29,738 nucleotides of DNA from a virus: positions 1-29,738 of the IMG/VR virus record IMGVR_UViG_3300013094_002559; one strand, 5' to 3'. A model generated the notes under the pieces. That model worked only from the letters and a program-made list of their open reading frames with translations. It was not told the origin of the DNA and did not search any database. Each line of letters starts with the position of its first letter. The first letter of the stretch is position 1. Below, in pieces: positions 18,276 through 26,443 of the stretch. Made by a program: the position numbers and the translations under genes.

Positions 18276-19157
18276 CTATCCTAATTGTTTTAAAATTTCT
18301 TTTGCAATTTGATCTGTATTAAAATTATTAATGCAAGGATAGTTTGTCTTTGCACAAACAATTTGTCGAACAGGGCGTTGCTGACGATCATTACATCCAG
18401 CGCAGGCTTCTGATGTTTGAATAGCTATAGTAGGTGCTGTTCTAAACGGCAAAATAACTTCAGGTCTAAGATGTGTTAACAATGCAATCAACTTAGTTGA
18501 ACTTGCACTTGCACTCCAATAAGGCGCTGAATCTATACCAACAAATACTCGTGCACCATCACAAAGAACTTTCAACTGTTGCACATCAAACTTGTCTCTA
18601 GCATCAACAAACAATGGATGATCTACAACATGATCAGTTTGCCCACCAACACATACTATTTTAAAATCAGCAGTTTCTTCAAATAGTTTACCATAGATGT
18701 CTAACCAAACCGCCATGTCAATATTCTTAGCTTGCCAATGCCAGTTACGCATGTGAACAACAATATATGTGTCTAGTTCATTGTTAGTTTGAAAATCTTG
18801 TACTACGCTGAGGTCACTGTCGGTAGGAAATAACTCTACATGCTTGTCCATATCTGTAGTGCCAAATACACGATAAAAGTAATTGTCTACATAATTATCT
18901 ACAGGATTTACTTCATAAGCATCATCTAAATTGTAGTGTATATCCCATTGCCCTACGTTCGGCAATTGGTCAACGGGAATAATATTCCTAACATGTGGGT
19001 TGTTACGATACACTCCTAAACAATCTGTGCCAATGTCAATTTGTGCGTTATCACCATAACGTGCTTTTAATTCACGGACTACACCGGTGGTCATTACAAC
19101 ATCGCCAATGGCGCTACGACGTTGTACTAAAATATTAATAGGCTTATCTAATTTCAT
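18276..19157 (-). CDS. GT9 family (heptosyltransferase-like) glycosyltransferase
   Basis: 293 residues. The N-terminal loop is RRSAIGDVVMTTGVVRELKA (13-32), typical of GT9; FVGIDSAPYWSASASSTKLIAL in the C-terminal half is the donor-binding region. A Cys pair, CAGCNDR, follows near the end, and another Cys pair C---NYPC lies further on; these could bind zinc. It overlaps the FkbM gene by four bases. Probably transfers a sugar onto a phage-modified or host surface glycan. Confidence 0.8.
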   Translation of the reverse strand: MKLDKPINILVQRRSAIGDVVMTTGVVRELKARYGDNAQIDIGTDCLGVYRNNPHVRNIIPVDQLPNVGQWDIHYNLDDAYEVNPVDNYVDNYFYRVFGTTDMDKHVELFPTDSDLSVVQDFQTNNELDTYIVVHMRNWHWQAKNIDMAVWLDIYGKLFEETADFKIVCVGGQTDHVVDHPLFVDARDKFDVQQLKVLCDGARVFVGIDSAPYWSASASSTKLIALLTHLRPEVILPFRTAPTIAIQTSEACAGCNDRQQRPVRQIVCAKTNYPCINNFNTDQIAKEILKQLG

Positions 19158-19960
19158 TTGATGTATTGATCTATTTTTGATTTGTGTACAAGAACCAAGT
19201 CGTCACTGCGTCTGTGTGTACCAGCTGGTTCTAGTGTGTCGGGATAAAATGCCGAGTATCCTAAATCTTCTATAACTGCAAACATGTGATTGTTTTCAGT
19301 ATCACCAAATGCAAAAAACCACTCAATGAATAATACCGGACGTATTTTATTTAAAAAATCTTTACTGGATTCAATGATGCTAACATCATGCCCTTCTGTA
19401 TCAGTTTTAATAAAACTAATATTGTTGATTTCATCTTCAGTTAGATACTTCTTACACAAATTTTCTAGTGTTAGTCCCGGTACTGTTACTTTATTTTGAC
19501 TATTGTCAATCATACGTTTTTGTAGTTCCGGAGTCCAAGAAGGGTCAATCAATCCGCCATTACAGAGTGCATTACAATGATCTAAAATAGTAACTGATCC
19601 ATCTTGTGTAGTAACAGCTTCTCCAGCGAGTATAAATTTACCAAGATGGCTATTCATCCTACAGGTAAATTCAGCGTATGGTTTGATTGTGGGATTAGGT
19701 TCTACTGCAAGCACAACACCGTTTGCTAAAACCTGCATAGGCACAGCAGTATCTCCACTGTGTGCACCGATATCTATTACTGTAGAACCCGGGGTAATAT
19801 ATTTTTCCCATTGAAATTTATTAAAGCACATATCAAACGCATCAAGTAAAGTACGATGACCTTCACCTGGGTGCTCAGGTTCAAACCAACAGCAGGTTGT
19901 TCCATTGATGTTTACTTGATACCCTGCACGTATGTCTGGTAATTTAAATGTATCTTGCAT
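19154..19960 (-). CDS. FkbM family methyltransferase
   Basis: 268 residues. Motif I is VIDIGAHSGD (61-70) followed by AVEPNP (85-90), the FkbM signature; ISFIKTDTEGHD is the acidic motif, and RPVLFIEWF follows. FkbM enzymes O-methylate sugars or small molecules using SAM. It is the middle gene of the glycan operon and likely caps or decorates the glycan. The stop codon lies 2 bases or less from its neighbours, consistent with one transcript. Confidence 0.9.
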   Translation of the reverse strand: MQDTFKLPDIRAGYQVNINGTTCCWFEPEHPGEGHRTLLDAFDMCFNKFQWEKYITPGSTVIDIGAHSGDTAVPMQVLANGVVLAVEPNPTIKPYAEFTCRMNSHLGKFILAGEAVTTQDGSVTILDHCNALCNGGLIDPSWTPELQKRMIDNSQNKVTVPGLTLENLCKKYLTEDEINNISFIKTDTEGHDVSIIESSKDFLNKIRPVLFIEWFFAFGDTENNHMFAVIEDLGYSAFYPDTLEPAGTHRRSDDLVLVHKSKIDQYIK

Positions 19961-19961
19961 A

Positions 19962-20711
19962 TTATTTGCTGCGTTTCTTTATTAATTCTTGTATTTCAAC
20001 ATTGTCTTTTTGATCTTCACGTGGAACAAACAAAGCACGACCACGAGGATCTGCGTTAGGCGCAGGATCTGTAAGATAATAAATTGCCATACTACGTCTA
20101 TAAGTATTTTCAGGACAGGTTAAATCGTCGGGCAATCCATGCCAGGAATATTGAGTTGTGTCAAACAGTACAGCTCGATTAAAACGATTTTCAATTGTAA
20201 CTGCACAATCTTTTGGCTGATTGGTTTCGTGATTGTGGCTCCACAACTCAAGGCCTCCGCCCCATGCACTATCCCAATCGGGTGTCATATAAACAATTAA
20301 GTTAAAATGACGTTCTAATTTTAACTTAGGATGTATGCTATAGTCAAGATGTATATTGAGTTTTCCGCCGCGATGGTGTGCATGCCAACCGCCACCATGT
20401 AATCCTACATCTGTACGAATATCATGAGTGCAAGTAACTCGCTCCATGATGTTAACAAACTCAGGACTGTTTAAATAAGTAAATGCTCTATAGGTAGTAG
20501 CAGGAAATTTATCCCAATGATTGCAGGTTTTCTTATCTTCAATGGGATTATGATAATGTGCTGTCCACGTAGGACTGTCGTAATCAGGATACTCAGCAAC
20601 CAGTTGTTCTGCAACTTCGTCAGTCCAAAAGTTGTCAATGATCACATGGTTAAACGGCTTTGCCGTTAAAAACGTTGTGCCAAGTTTAGCCCATGATTGA
20701 TCGTTTATCAT
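19962..20711 (-). CDS. 2-oxoglutarate/Fe(II)-dependent oxygenase
   Basis: 249 residues. The iron-binding motif is HLD (H121, D123) in NIHLDYSIHP, with the distal His in SWHGLP (H191) and an Arg at 205-206 (YRRSMAIYYL) that would bind 2-oxoglutarate. The glycine-rich GGGLELW strand fits the double-stranded beta-helix core. Hydroxylation of a sugar, nucleobase or protein is possible; neighbouring glycan genes favour a sugar. Such oxygenases are frequent in aquatic T4-like phages. Confidence 0.88.
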   Translation of the reverse strand: MINDQSWAKLGTTFLTAKPFNHVIIDNFWTDEVAEQLVAEYPDYDSPTWTAHYHNPIEDKKTCNHWDKFPATTYRAFTYLNSPEFVNIMERVTCTHDIRTDVGLHGGGWHAHHRGGKLNIHLDYSIHPKLKLERHFNLIVYMTPDWDSAWGGGLELWSHNHETNQPKDCAVTIENRFNRAVLFDTTQYSWHGLPDDLTCPENTYRRSMAIYYLTDPAPNADPRGRALFVPREDQKDNVEIQELIKKRSK

Positions 20712-21421
20712 TCTTTAACAGCAATACCATTTGGACCTAAGTTGCCAGCTACACCAATGATGTCTCTTTCAATTACTGTGTCTTTTGGCAAATACTTGTA
20801 GAGCATGTGCTCTAAATCAAAATATCCACCTGCGGCCATGTGTTTGGCCATTTCTGTGAATCCAGTATTGTATGTGTCAACGATAATTTCAGTTTGATCA
20901 GCTGGCCAGGAAAACATACGACTCATGTATTGCACAGTAAGACCGCCAGTTACTTCAGGCGGAAACTGGCTCGCTCTTGGCTTAAGCAATACAATATTAT
21001 CAGGCACAGTTGAATAGTAATCGAGATTGAAATTCTCGTTTAACATATAGCGTGCTGTTAGTTTGAAAATTCTATCGTATTTGTCTATGGTACCGTCTTC
21101 TAATAATGATTCAAGTACTTCTGCAAAAATCATCACTTCAGTGGTATTCTTTACAATGTCCCAATTATCTGTACTGTTATAGATATCTGTAACTGCTTCA
21201 CTGGCATTGTATGTTATAACTCTAGCGTATTCTTCTAAACGTGTAATAGCACCTGCAGACAACGTAACTCCGCCCATTTCAACAAGAACAATGTCGGCAC
21301 CGGGTGCATATTGATTGATACTTTTAAATGTATCAAAGGTTTGTGCAAGACGTTGTTCAGGTGAGTAAATACCAAATCTGGTATTAATTGCTGATGTTAG
21401 GATAAAAAGATTTTTAGACAT
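20708..21421 (-). CDS. Probable glycosyltransferase-like protein
   Basis: 237 residues from ATG 21421, chosen because MSKNLFILTSAINTRFGIYS is a clean first beta strand; the longer frame to 21463 reads into the upstream gene. Repeated blocks resemble the beta-alpha pattern of GT-A folds: LVEMGGVTLS and YDRIFKLTARYMLN. I do not see a definite DxD. Similar proteins occur in phage glycan clusters. The ATG overlaps the GT17 stop by eight bases. Confidence 0.6.
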   Translation of the reverse strand: MSKNLFILTSAINTRFGIYSPEQRLAQTFDTFKSINQYAPGADIVLVEMGGVTLSAGAITRLEEYARVITYNASEAVTDIYNSTDNWDIVKNTTEVMIFAEVLESLLEDGTIDKYDRIFKLTARYMLNENFNLDYYSTVPDNIVLLKPRASQFPPEVTGGLTVQYMSRMFSWPADQTEIIVDTYNTGFTEMAKHMAAGGYFDLEHMLYKYLPKDTVIERDIIGVAGNLGPNGIAVKE

Positions 21422-22292
21422 ATTCTCTATTATATGGGTATTCAGGCAAAATATCAAGAGCATTTATTGTTGCGTTGTTCAAAATAAAAGTTTTGTATTT
21501 GTCTAAGTTGTTTACTAGTGTATCAGGGAAATAGCTGTCAATCTTAACTGGTTGCCATTCTTGCTGTTCAAATTTACGTCCTACCCCTAGCCCTTCAGCA
21601 ATGCTGGCATCGATATCAACTTGCTCAAGATATTCTGGATAGTTCACTTCTGCATGTGCAAAACTGCGAAGTTTGTTTTTCATAAATTCGTTGTCGCCTA
21701 AATTGCTGAATTGCCAGCCACCATGCTCAATTACTTCACAACCGTCATCTTGATATTGATAAGGTTTGTCCATAAATTGAAAACGTAAGAATCTAAATGC
21801 GTCTGGTTTAATATCTTCAAAGTAACTGCGACTTCCGGCCATACCCCATACATCATACGGACCTGGATTAATTCTCATGTAATTGAATTTAAAATTAAAC
21901 AATGGCATGCGTAACGCAAATAGAGTTTGTGTACTGTTACGCATATAGTCAACTGCTGCCGGGCGAATTATTTCGTCTAGATCACTTACAATAATTAAAT
22001 CATCGTCATCAGCGGTTAGAATGCCACGATAAATTTGATCGCGTTGATATCGATCATTTACCCAAGCGTCAGGGTCATTTGGCATATCCTCAACTTTTAC
22101 ATGTATGATTTTATCCATCCACTTAGCATATCTTTCTTTGTTGTTTTCAAAATAGAAAGGTTTTGGTATACTAGTGTAGGTTGTATTCGCTTCAACTAAA
22201 ACAAAATAATCAACATGATCATAAAGCTCTGTTAGTCGAAATTCAAGTAAGTCAAGTTCGTTATAGAAGGTAAAGCAATCGTAGATTTTCAT
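21414..22292 (-). CDS. GT17-type N-acetylglucosaminyltransferase
   Basis: 292 residues from ATG 22292; MKIYDCFTFYNELDLLEFRL is the typical start of GT17-like enzymes, and the frame extending to 22319 is not needed. VSDLDEIIRP contains the DxD-type metal motif, and DRYQRDQIYRG precedes it. GT17 members include beta-1,4-GlcNAc transferases. It heads the minus-strand glycan operon. No ribosome site is visible; AATAAATA and TATAAT boxes lie within 12 bases of the ATG, so the mRNA could be nearly leaderless. Confidence 0.85.
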   Translation of the reverse strand: MKIYDCFTFYNELDLLEFRLTELYDHVDYFVLVEANTTYTSIPKPFYFENNKERYAKWMDKIIHVKVEDMPNDPDAWVNDRYQRDQIYRGILTADDDDLIIVSDLDEIIRPAAVDYMRNSTQTLFALRMPLFNFKFNYMRINPGPYDVWGMAGSRSYFEDIKPDAFRFLRFQFMDKPYQYQDDGCEVIEHGGWQFSNLGDNEFMKNKLRSFAHAEVNYPEYLEQVDIDASIAEGLGVGRKFEQQEWQPVKIDSYFPDTLVNNLDKYKTFILNNATINALDILPEYPYNREYV

Positions 22293-22305
22293 ATGGGTAT
22301 TTATT

Positions 22306-22329
22306 ATAATAACATACATGGGTTATTAT
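22306..22329. repeat. Inverted repeat between divergent glycan genes
   Basis: ATAATAAC, eight bases, GTTATTAT: a perfect 8-bp dyad in the only divergent intergenic region of the glycan cluster (22293-22360). It overlaps the TATAAT upstream of the GT17 gene. Suitable as an operator acting on both directions, but AT-rich DNA gives such dyads by chance. Confidence 0.4.
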
Positions 22330-22360
22330 TTCAACCTCATAAAAACAAATTAAATACTGT

Positions 22361-23164
22361 ATGAAAATTTTAATCAACGAACCAACTGTAATTCAAGAAT
22401 TTGAATTTAGCGACACTTCATTTGATATATTCCATAGTATGTGTACTGTCGACGATGTTGACTACACATTCACTAGAAACGTAAGATACCAACAATGGGT
22501 AGATACCAAAGTAGCTGTTAATGGGCAATTACTCGGCGCCGGCGAGGATCCTCGTGCATTTGATTTATTAGGCACACCTGCGTGTTATAGCGTAAGATTT
22601 AACGAATGGGAAAGATTTGTTCCGCAATTGTTTTTAAAATACGATGATGATTGGATATGCTTAAAAATTAAAATGGGCGACAATACTTCTGCTGGCAAAA
22701 ATTGGAGTCCTTTTGTCTACAACAATGAAGTTTATTTTGTACACGAAATAAGTCCATTTAGAGTACTTAAATTAAATGGTGATACTGTTACTACAGAATT
22801 TGTAAAAGATATGTCTGCGCCAAATATGCCAATTGATAACTATCCTGTTCTGCGAGGTGGTTGTAACGGATTAGATATCGGTAACGGTATTGTACTAGGG
22901 TTTGGTCACGATAACCATGCAACTGGCGGCATTGATTCAATTAAGCATCGTCCATATGCATGGGCATTAGATATGAATTCGCAGTCTGTTGAACTAATTG
23001 AATCCTCAGCGGAGTGGGACAATAAATATAATATCATTGATCCAACAGCATTTATTGTTAAAAATAATGAATATTTTTTAATGACTTGCGAAACAGAATC
23101 ACAATGGAAAAGATCATCACAAACAGGTAGAAGCTGTTTGTATCCAATTTCAATCACAAGGTAA
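22361..23164 (+). CDS. Beta-propeller glycan-active protein (GH130/GH32-like fold)
   Basis: 267 residues. Two blocks recall five-bladed propeller glycosidases and phosphorylases: GEDPRAF (61-67) and KNWSPFVYNNEVYFVHEISP (113-132). Repeating short beta-strand units run to the C-terminus. A canonical catalytic pair cannot be confirmed by eye. It is the first plus-strand gene of a two-gene unit with the epimerase, opposite the glycosyltransferases, so it may trim or bind the same glycan. ATTAAATAC precedes the ATG; no ribosome site is obvious. Confidence 0.65.
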   Translation: MKILINEPTVIQEFEFSDTSFDIFHSMCTVDDVDYTFTRNVRYQQWVDTKVAVNGQLLGAGEDPRAFDLLGTPACYSVRFNEWERFVPQLFLKYDDDWICLKIKMGDNTSAGKNWSPFVYNNEVYFVHEISPFRVLKLNGDTVTTEFVKDMSAPNMPIDNYPVLRGGCNGLDIGNGIVLGFGHDNHATGGIDSIKHRPYAWALDMNSQSVELIESSAEWDNKYNIIDPTAFIVKNNEYFLMTCETESQWKRSSQTGRSCLYPISITR

Positions 23165-23168
23165 AGTT

Positions 23169-24200
23169 ATGTTCTTCAAAAATAAGAAAGTGTTAGTTAC
23201 AGGCGGGTGCTGTTTTATCGGCAGTTTCCTAGTAGAAAGTTTATTAGCCGACGGAGCTCAAGTTACTGTAGTAGACGATTTAAGCAGTGGCAAATTAGAA
23301 AATATCAATCACGTGCGTGACCAAATTGAATTTATCATGGGCGATTTGCGTGATGCCAGTGTTGCACAACGAGTAACACAAAATAAAGATATTGTATTCC
23401 ACTTGGCAAACATACATGGTGGACGTGGATTTATCGAAACACATCCTGGCGAAATTAGCCAAAACTTTTTAATTGATGGCAATGTGTTTTACTATAGCCA
23501 TTTAAATAAAGTCGATCGTATTGTGTATACGTCTAGTGCGTGTGCATACCCAACTAATCTGCAAGAAGATGGTCCAGATCAACAGCGGTACCTGAGTGAA
23601 GAAATGGCAGATCCATTTACTAAAGGTGCTGCACTCAGTGATGGTGAATACGGATGGGCTAAATTTATGGGCGAGATGGCACTTAAAGGATACCACAAGC
23701 AATTTGGCACTAAAGGTGTAAGTTGTAGATTGTTTACAGTATACGGACCACGTGAAAACGAAAGTCATGCTATCATTGCGTTTATTGCCAAAGCAATGAT
23801 TCAACAAAATCCCTACGAAGTATGGGGCAGTGGTCAGCAGGATCGCAATTTCACTTATGTCAGTGACATTGTCGAAGGATTAAAACTATCTTGTGAAAAG
23901 ATTACTGATTGTCGTAGCATTAATATTGGCACTAGTGAAATTACTAAGATTGCTGATGCTGTACAAACAGTCTGTGAAATTATGGGACACAAGCCCTCGG
24001 AAGGGTTCTTCTTTGATCGTAGCAAGCCCGAAGGTGTGCATGCTAGGGCTGCAGATACTCGTAATCAAGAAGCATGGTTAGGATGGAAGCCCACAGTGAG
24101 CTTTAAAGAAGGCATTGCAAAAACCATTGAATGGTATCAGGCTAATCGCAATGCCGATGATTTGAAACAAGACTTTGAACGTAAATTGTTTGAACGTTAA
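23169..24200 (+). CDS. NAD-dependent sugar epimerase/dehydratase (extended SDR)
   Basis: 343 residues. The Rossmann start KVLVTGGCCFIGSFLVESLL (7-26) deviates from the usual TGGAGFIG: the middle glycine of GxxGxxG is Cys15. Catalytic residues are present: S123 in YTSSACAYP and Y161--K165 (EYGWAK). YGPRENE, VWGSGQQDRNF and INIGTSE follow in SDR order. The SSAC-YP and GQQDR blocks recall GDP-mannose 3,5-epimerase relatives, but the substrate is not decided. AAGG lies seven bases upstream of the ATG, and it is four bases after the propeller gene. Its stop overlaps the convergent 53-residue gene. Confidence 0.9.
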   Translation: MFFKNKKVLVTGGCCFIGSFLVESLLADGAQVTVVDDLSSGKLENINHVRDQIEFIMGDLRDASVAQRVTQNKDIVFHLANIHGGRGFIETHPGEISQNFLIDGNVFYYSHLNKVDRIVYTSSACAYPTNLQEDGPDQQRYLSEEMADPFTKGAALSDGEYGWAKFMGEMALKGYHKQFGTKGVSCRLFTVYGPRENESHAIIAFIAKAMIQQNPYEVWGSGQQDRNFTYVSDIVEGLKLSCEKITDCRSINIGTSEITKIADAVQTVCEIMGHKPSEGFFFDRSKPEGVHARAADTRNQEAWLGWKPTVSFKEGIAKTIEWYQANRNADDLKQDFERKLFER

Positions 24201-24358
24201 TCTTGATCGTCGGCAGTAATCTTTTCGCCGAGATATTGTTTAACAGAGCGCATTAATTTGCGTTCTGTATCATATACAAATTCTTTTGTTTCATCTTCTA
24301 AGTTAACTACTAAAATAAAACCATTTGCCGCACGGCGAATTTCTAAACTTTCAAACAT
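24197..24358 (-). CDS. Conserved 53-residue phage protein
   Basis: A small ORF starting MFESLEIRRAANGFILVVNL and containing VYDTERKLMRSVKQYL. Similar short proteins (MFE--EIRKA-NGFIL, then VFDT-RK) are common in T4-like phages, with no function known. AGGA lies nine bases before the ATG, and a sigma70-type promoter lies upstream. Its stop codon overlaps that of the convergent epimerase gene. Confidence 0.8.
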   Translation of the reverse strand: MFESLEIRRAANGFILVVNLEDETKEFVYDTERKLMRSVKQYLGEKITADDQD

Positions 24359-24388
24359 AATTGATTCCTATAGGATTGTTGATAACGC

Positions 24389-24417
24389 ATAATAACATGC
24401 TAAGAAATTTTAGTCAA
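24389..24417 (-). promoter_or_regulatory. Sigma70-type promoter for the 53-residue protein
   Basis: Minus strand: TTGACT (24417-24412), 17-base spacer, TATTAT (24394-24389). It starts directly after the terminator below, repeating the layout at 14862-14915. Confidence 0.75.
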
Positions 24418-24420
24418 GAC

Positions 24421-24449
24421 AAAGCCCACCAAAGTGGGCTTTTATTTTG
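24421..24449. terminator. Bidirectional rho-independent terminator
   Basis: AAAGCCCAC, loop CAAA, GTGGGCTTT, with TTTATTTT on the plus side and a shorter T-rich TTTGTCTT on the minus side. It ends the outer-membrane gene (minus) and could stop read-through from the plus-strand epimerase. Confidence 0.85.
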
Positions 24450-24461
24450 CTCTAAATTAGA

Positions 24462-25010
24462 TTAGAAACTAAAACCAACGCCTAAACCATATGCGTTCTC
24501 AGTAATAGTTTGGTAACTCTTACTTGCGTTGATGTTGACTGCAACACCTTTAGCAACTGGAATGCTGTATGTAGCATAAGCAACTGATTGTTTTGGATTT
24601 GTGCTACCTGCATCATTTACACGAGTTTTAGCACCAACTAATGCAAAACCAGGACCTGCTTTTACACCAACTTGTGCGCCAAGCAAACCGTAGTTGTAAT
24701 GACTTGTTGGTTTTCCGCTAACACCATTGTCGTAGCCTAAGCCAACATATGGTTGAACAATACCAATGTTTTTACCAACTGTGGTTTCGATACTAGTGAA
24801 CGTACCGCCACCGCCTTGATAAACAGCAGTACGGTCTTGAATACCAAACTGTAAGCCGGCAATTTCTTTACCAGCACGTAAGTATTCGGCGGTGCTCAAC
24901 TGTTTAGTTGTTGTATCTCTAACGTGATCAATGTCAAAAGACAAATAGTCTGCTGCCATGCTAGTTACAGATGCTAGTGCAATCAAAGATGCAATTGCGA
25001 TTTTCTTCAT
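24462..25010 (-). CDS. Phage-encoded outer-membrane-type beta-barrel protein
   Basis: 182 residues. Signal peptide: Lys-Lys then a hydrophobic core and SMA-AD cleavage site near residue 19-20. The mature part alternates polar and hydrophobic residues in short strands, with many Gly and Tyr, and ends GVGFSF, the C-terminal Phe signature recognised by the BAM assembly machine. Strands are consistent with an eight-strand barrel. It is expressed alone from a sigma70-type promoter (25058-25086), with ribosome site AAAGGAAATT before the ATG. Probably acquired from a Gram-negative host; may alter the infected cell's surface. Confidence 0.8.
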   Translation of the reverse strand: MKKIAIASLIALASVTSMAADYLSFDIDHVRDTTTKQLSTAEYLRAGKEIAGLQFGIQDRTAVYQGGGGTFTSIETTVGKNIGIVQPYVGLGYDNGVSGKPTSHYNYGLLGAQVGVKAGPGFALVGAKTRVNDAGSTNPKQSVAYATYSIPVAKGVAVNINASKSYQTITENAYGLGVGFSF

Positions 25011-25057
25011 TTTTTAATTTCCTTTAAATTTAAGAGTGAATTTAACTCACTGCTACT

Positions 25058-25086
25058 ATTATATATGAATCTAGATTAAAAGTAAA
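25058..25086 (-). promoter_or_regulatory. Sigma70-type promoter for the outer-membrane protein
   Basis: Minus strand: TTTACT (25086-25081), 17-base spacer, TATAAT (25063-25058). About 45 bases of leader precede the ATG at 25010. Confidence 0.65.
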
Positions 25087-25092
25087 GTGTTA

Positions 25093-25530
25093 TTATTTCT
25101 TCAATTCAACCACTTTTACATTACTTTTGGTAAGAAAGTTTATTCCAGACTCGTCCCTATATGAATGACGATAATATACGCTGTTAATACCACTTTGGTA
25201 AATCAACTTAGCACAATCCAAACAAGGACTATGAGTGATAAACATAGTAGCGCCATCGCCTGATTCTGTGCTTTTTGCTAGTTTAGCAATAGCATTTGTT
25301 TCTGCGTGAAGTACTTCTGGTTTAGTTTCAAGAAATCTTATTTCGCCGTTGGGCCATTTAAGTTCGTCTTCGCAGTTGTTGTCCCATCCCGCAGGCATTC
25401 CGTTGTAGCCAATGCTGATAATACGATCATCTTTAACAATTATCGCACCAACGTGTAGTCTACGAGCATGGCTTAGTTCAGCAAACACCTCAGCGGTGGC
25501 CATATATGCTTCGGCTAGTTTTAATTTCAT
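25093..25530 (-). CDS. Deoxycytidylate (dCMP) deaminase
   Basis: 145 residues. Zinc and catalytic residues are the HAE motif (H75, E77) and PCLDC (C103, C106). A second N-terminal Cys/His region (GWDNNCEDE) resembles the dCMP deaminase insertion. The enzyme converts dCMP to dUMP, feeding thymidylate synthesis for phage DNA. Length (145) is shorter than T4 Cd (193) but typical of compact phage forms. The ATG overlaps the upstream GNAT-like stop. Confidence 0.92.
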   Translation of the reverse strand: MKLKLAEAYMATAEVFAELSHARRLHVGAIIVKDDRIISIGYNGMPAGWDNNCEDELKWPNGEIRFLETKPEVLHAETNAIAKLAKSTESGDGATMFITHSPCLDCAKLIYQSGINSVYYRHSYRDESGINFLTKSNVKVVELKK

Positions 25531-25964
25531 TAAATGTTTTTATACTCGTAGTTTACAGTATCTGCATTGTCTCTGTAAACTTCTGCGCCATTCTTTAGGT
25601 GGAATCTTCGTGCCATTTCAGTCTTTGGGCTAAGTGTTACAAAACGTTTGATATTCGGATGCTTAGACCGTATGTCTTCAACTGTGGCCCGCAATAATTT
25701 TACACCAGCTCCAGGAGCGTAGCTCCATATAGTATAAAAAACTGCTGTATCAGGTTCATCTGAATCGCCTAATTCTTCTACATTGCTGGGTATTCGATTT
25801 AGTAAGTTTACACATACCATTGCAGTAGGTGTTTCATCAACTAGTGCACTAACAAATCTGTTTTTAGCAACACGAAATTCTCGAGGAATCTCAGGGCGGA
25901 CTGGGTCATCCTTGACATAGTCCAGTAATGGGTCTTGAATATTTGTAATAATCGATAGTTTCAT
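25530..25964 (-). CDS. GNAT-like protein (malonyl-CoA-decarboxylase-type motif)
   Basis: 144 residues from ATG 25964; the frame runs eight codons further upstream without a better start. The block AVFYTIWSYAPGAGVKLL, then PNIKRFVTLSPKTEMARRFHL, is reminiscent of the acetyl-CoA fold in malonyl-CoA decarboxylase (TLSP motif) and GNAT enzymes. I recall similar phage proteins without function. It is linked to dCMP deaminase by a one-base overlap and to RpoZ by a 44-base gap. Substrate unknown. Confidence 0.55.
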   Translation of the reverse strand: MKLSIITNIQDPLLDYVKDDPVRPEIPREFRVAKNRFVSALVDETPTAMVCVNLLNRIPSNVEELGDSDEPDTAVFYTIWSYAPGAGVKLLRATVEDIRSKHPNIKRFVTLSPKTEMARRFHLKNGAEVYRDNADTVNYEYKNI

Positions 25965-26008
25965 AACTGTATTTAACCCGTATGTCAAAAATTGTTGATT
26001 ATCGATTG

Positions 26009-26239
26009 CTATTGTACTTTTCTTAAGTATTCCCTACCAATCTTCTTTTCTTGTATTTCCAATAATGCTGTCACAGGACTATGCCTATGCTCATGACGTT
26101 CACTGACATGATTATTTCTACTAATTTCACGTGCCCTTGCGCTGGCAATTAAAATTAAATCAAATCTGTTGCCACCTGATTTGTCAACACAGTCCTCAAG
26201 GTCAACTTGATTAGATCTGCTTTGTGTTTTTACTGACAT
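26009..26239 (-). CDS. rpoZ: RNA polymerase omega subunit homologue
   Basis: 76 residues. VDLEDCVDKSGGNRFDLILI (12-31) and ASARAREIS (32-40) correspond to the conserved ED-----NRF-L---A--RAR--S core of bacterial omega; SPVTALLEIQEKKIG and YLRKV at the end match the beta-prime-binding segment and the betaproteobacterial C-terminus. Omega helps fold and assemble beta-prime. The ATG has AAAGG upstream, and the gene begins 18 bases after the tRNA-Pro, in an operon with a perfect consensus promoter. It may replace or compete with host omega. Confidence 0.85.
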   Translation of the reverse strand: MSVKTQSRSNQVDLEDCVDKSGGNRFDLILIASARAREISRNNHVSERHEHRHSPVTALLEIQEKKIGREYLRKVQ

Positions 26240-26257
26240 AATTGCCTTTATTAAAAT

Positions 26258-26335
26258 TGGTCTCGGATGAGGGATTCGAACTCTCAGTCTCCTGGTCCCA
26301 AACCAGGCGCGATAACCAGATTACGCTAATCCGAG
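26258..26335 (-). tRNA. tRNA-Pro(TGG)
   Basis: The minus strand folds as a cloverleaf: acceptor CTCGGAT/ATCCGAG, anticodon stem CCTGG with loop TTTGGGA (anticodon TGG), T-arm with GTTCGAATC. CCA is encoded (26260-26258). Confidence 0.95.
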
Positions 26336-26342
26336 TTTATAT

Positions 26343-26431
26343 TGGTGCGAGTACCCGGGGTCGAACCGGGATGCCGTTTTTAAGGCGGCAGATTTTAAAT
26401 CTGCTGAGTATACCTGTTTCTCCATACTCGC
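26343..26431 (-). tRNA. tRNA-Leu(TAA)
   Basis: Acceptor GCGAGTA/TACTCGC, anticodon stem GCAGA with loop TTTAAAA (anticodon TAA), long variable arm typical of class II, T-loop GTTCGACCC. CCA is encoded. Confidence 0.95.
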
Positions 26432-26443
26432 TTATTTATTCTT

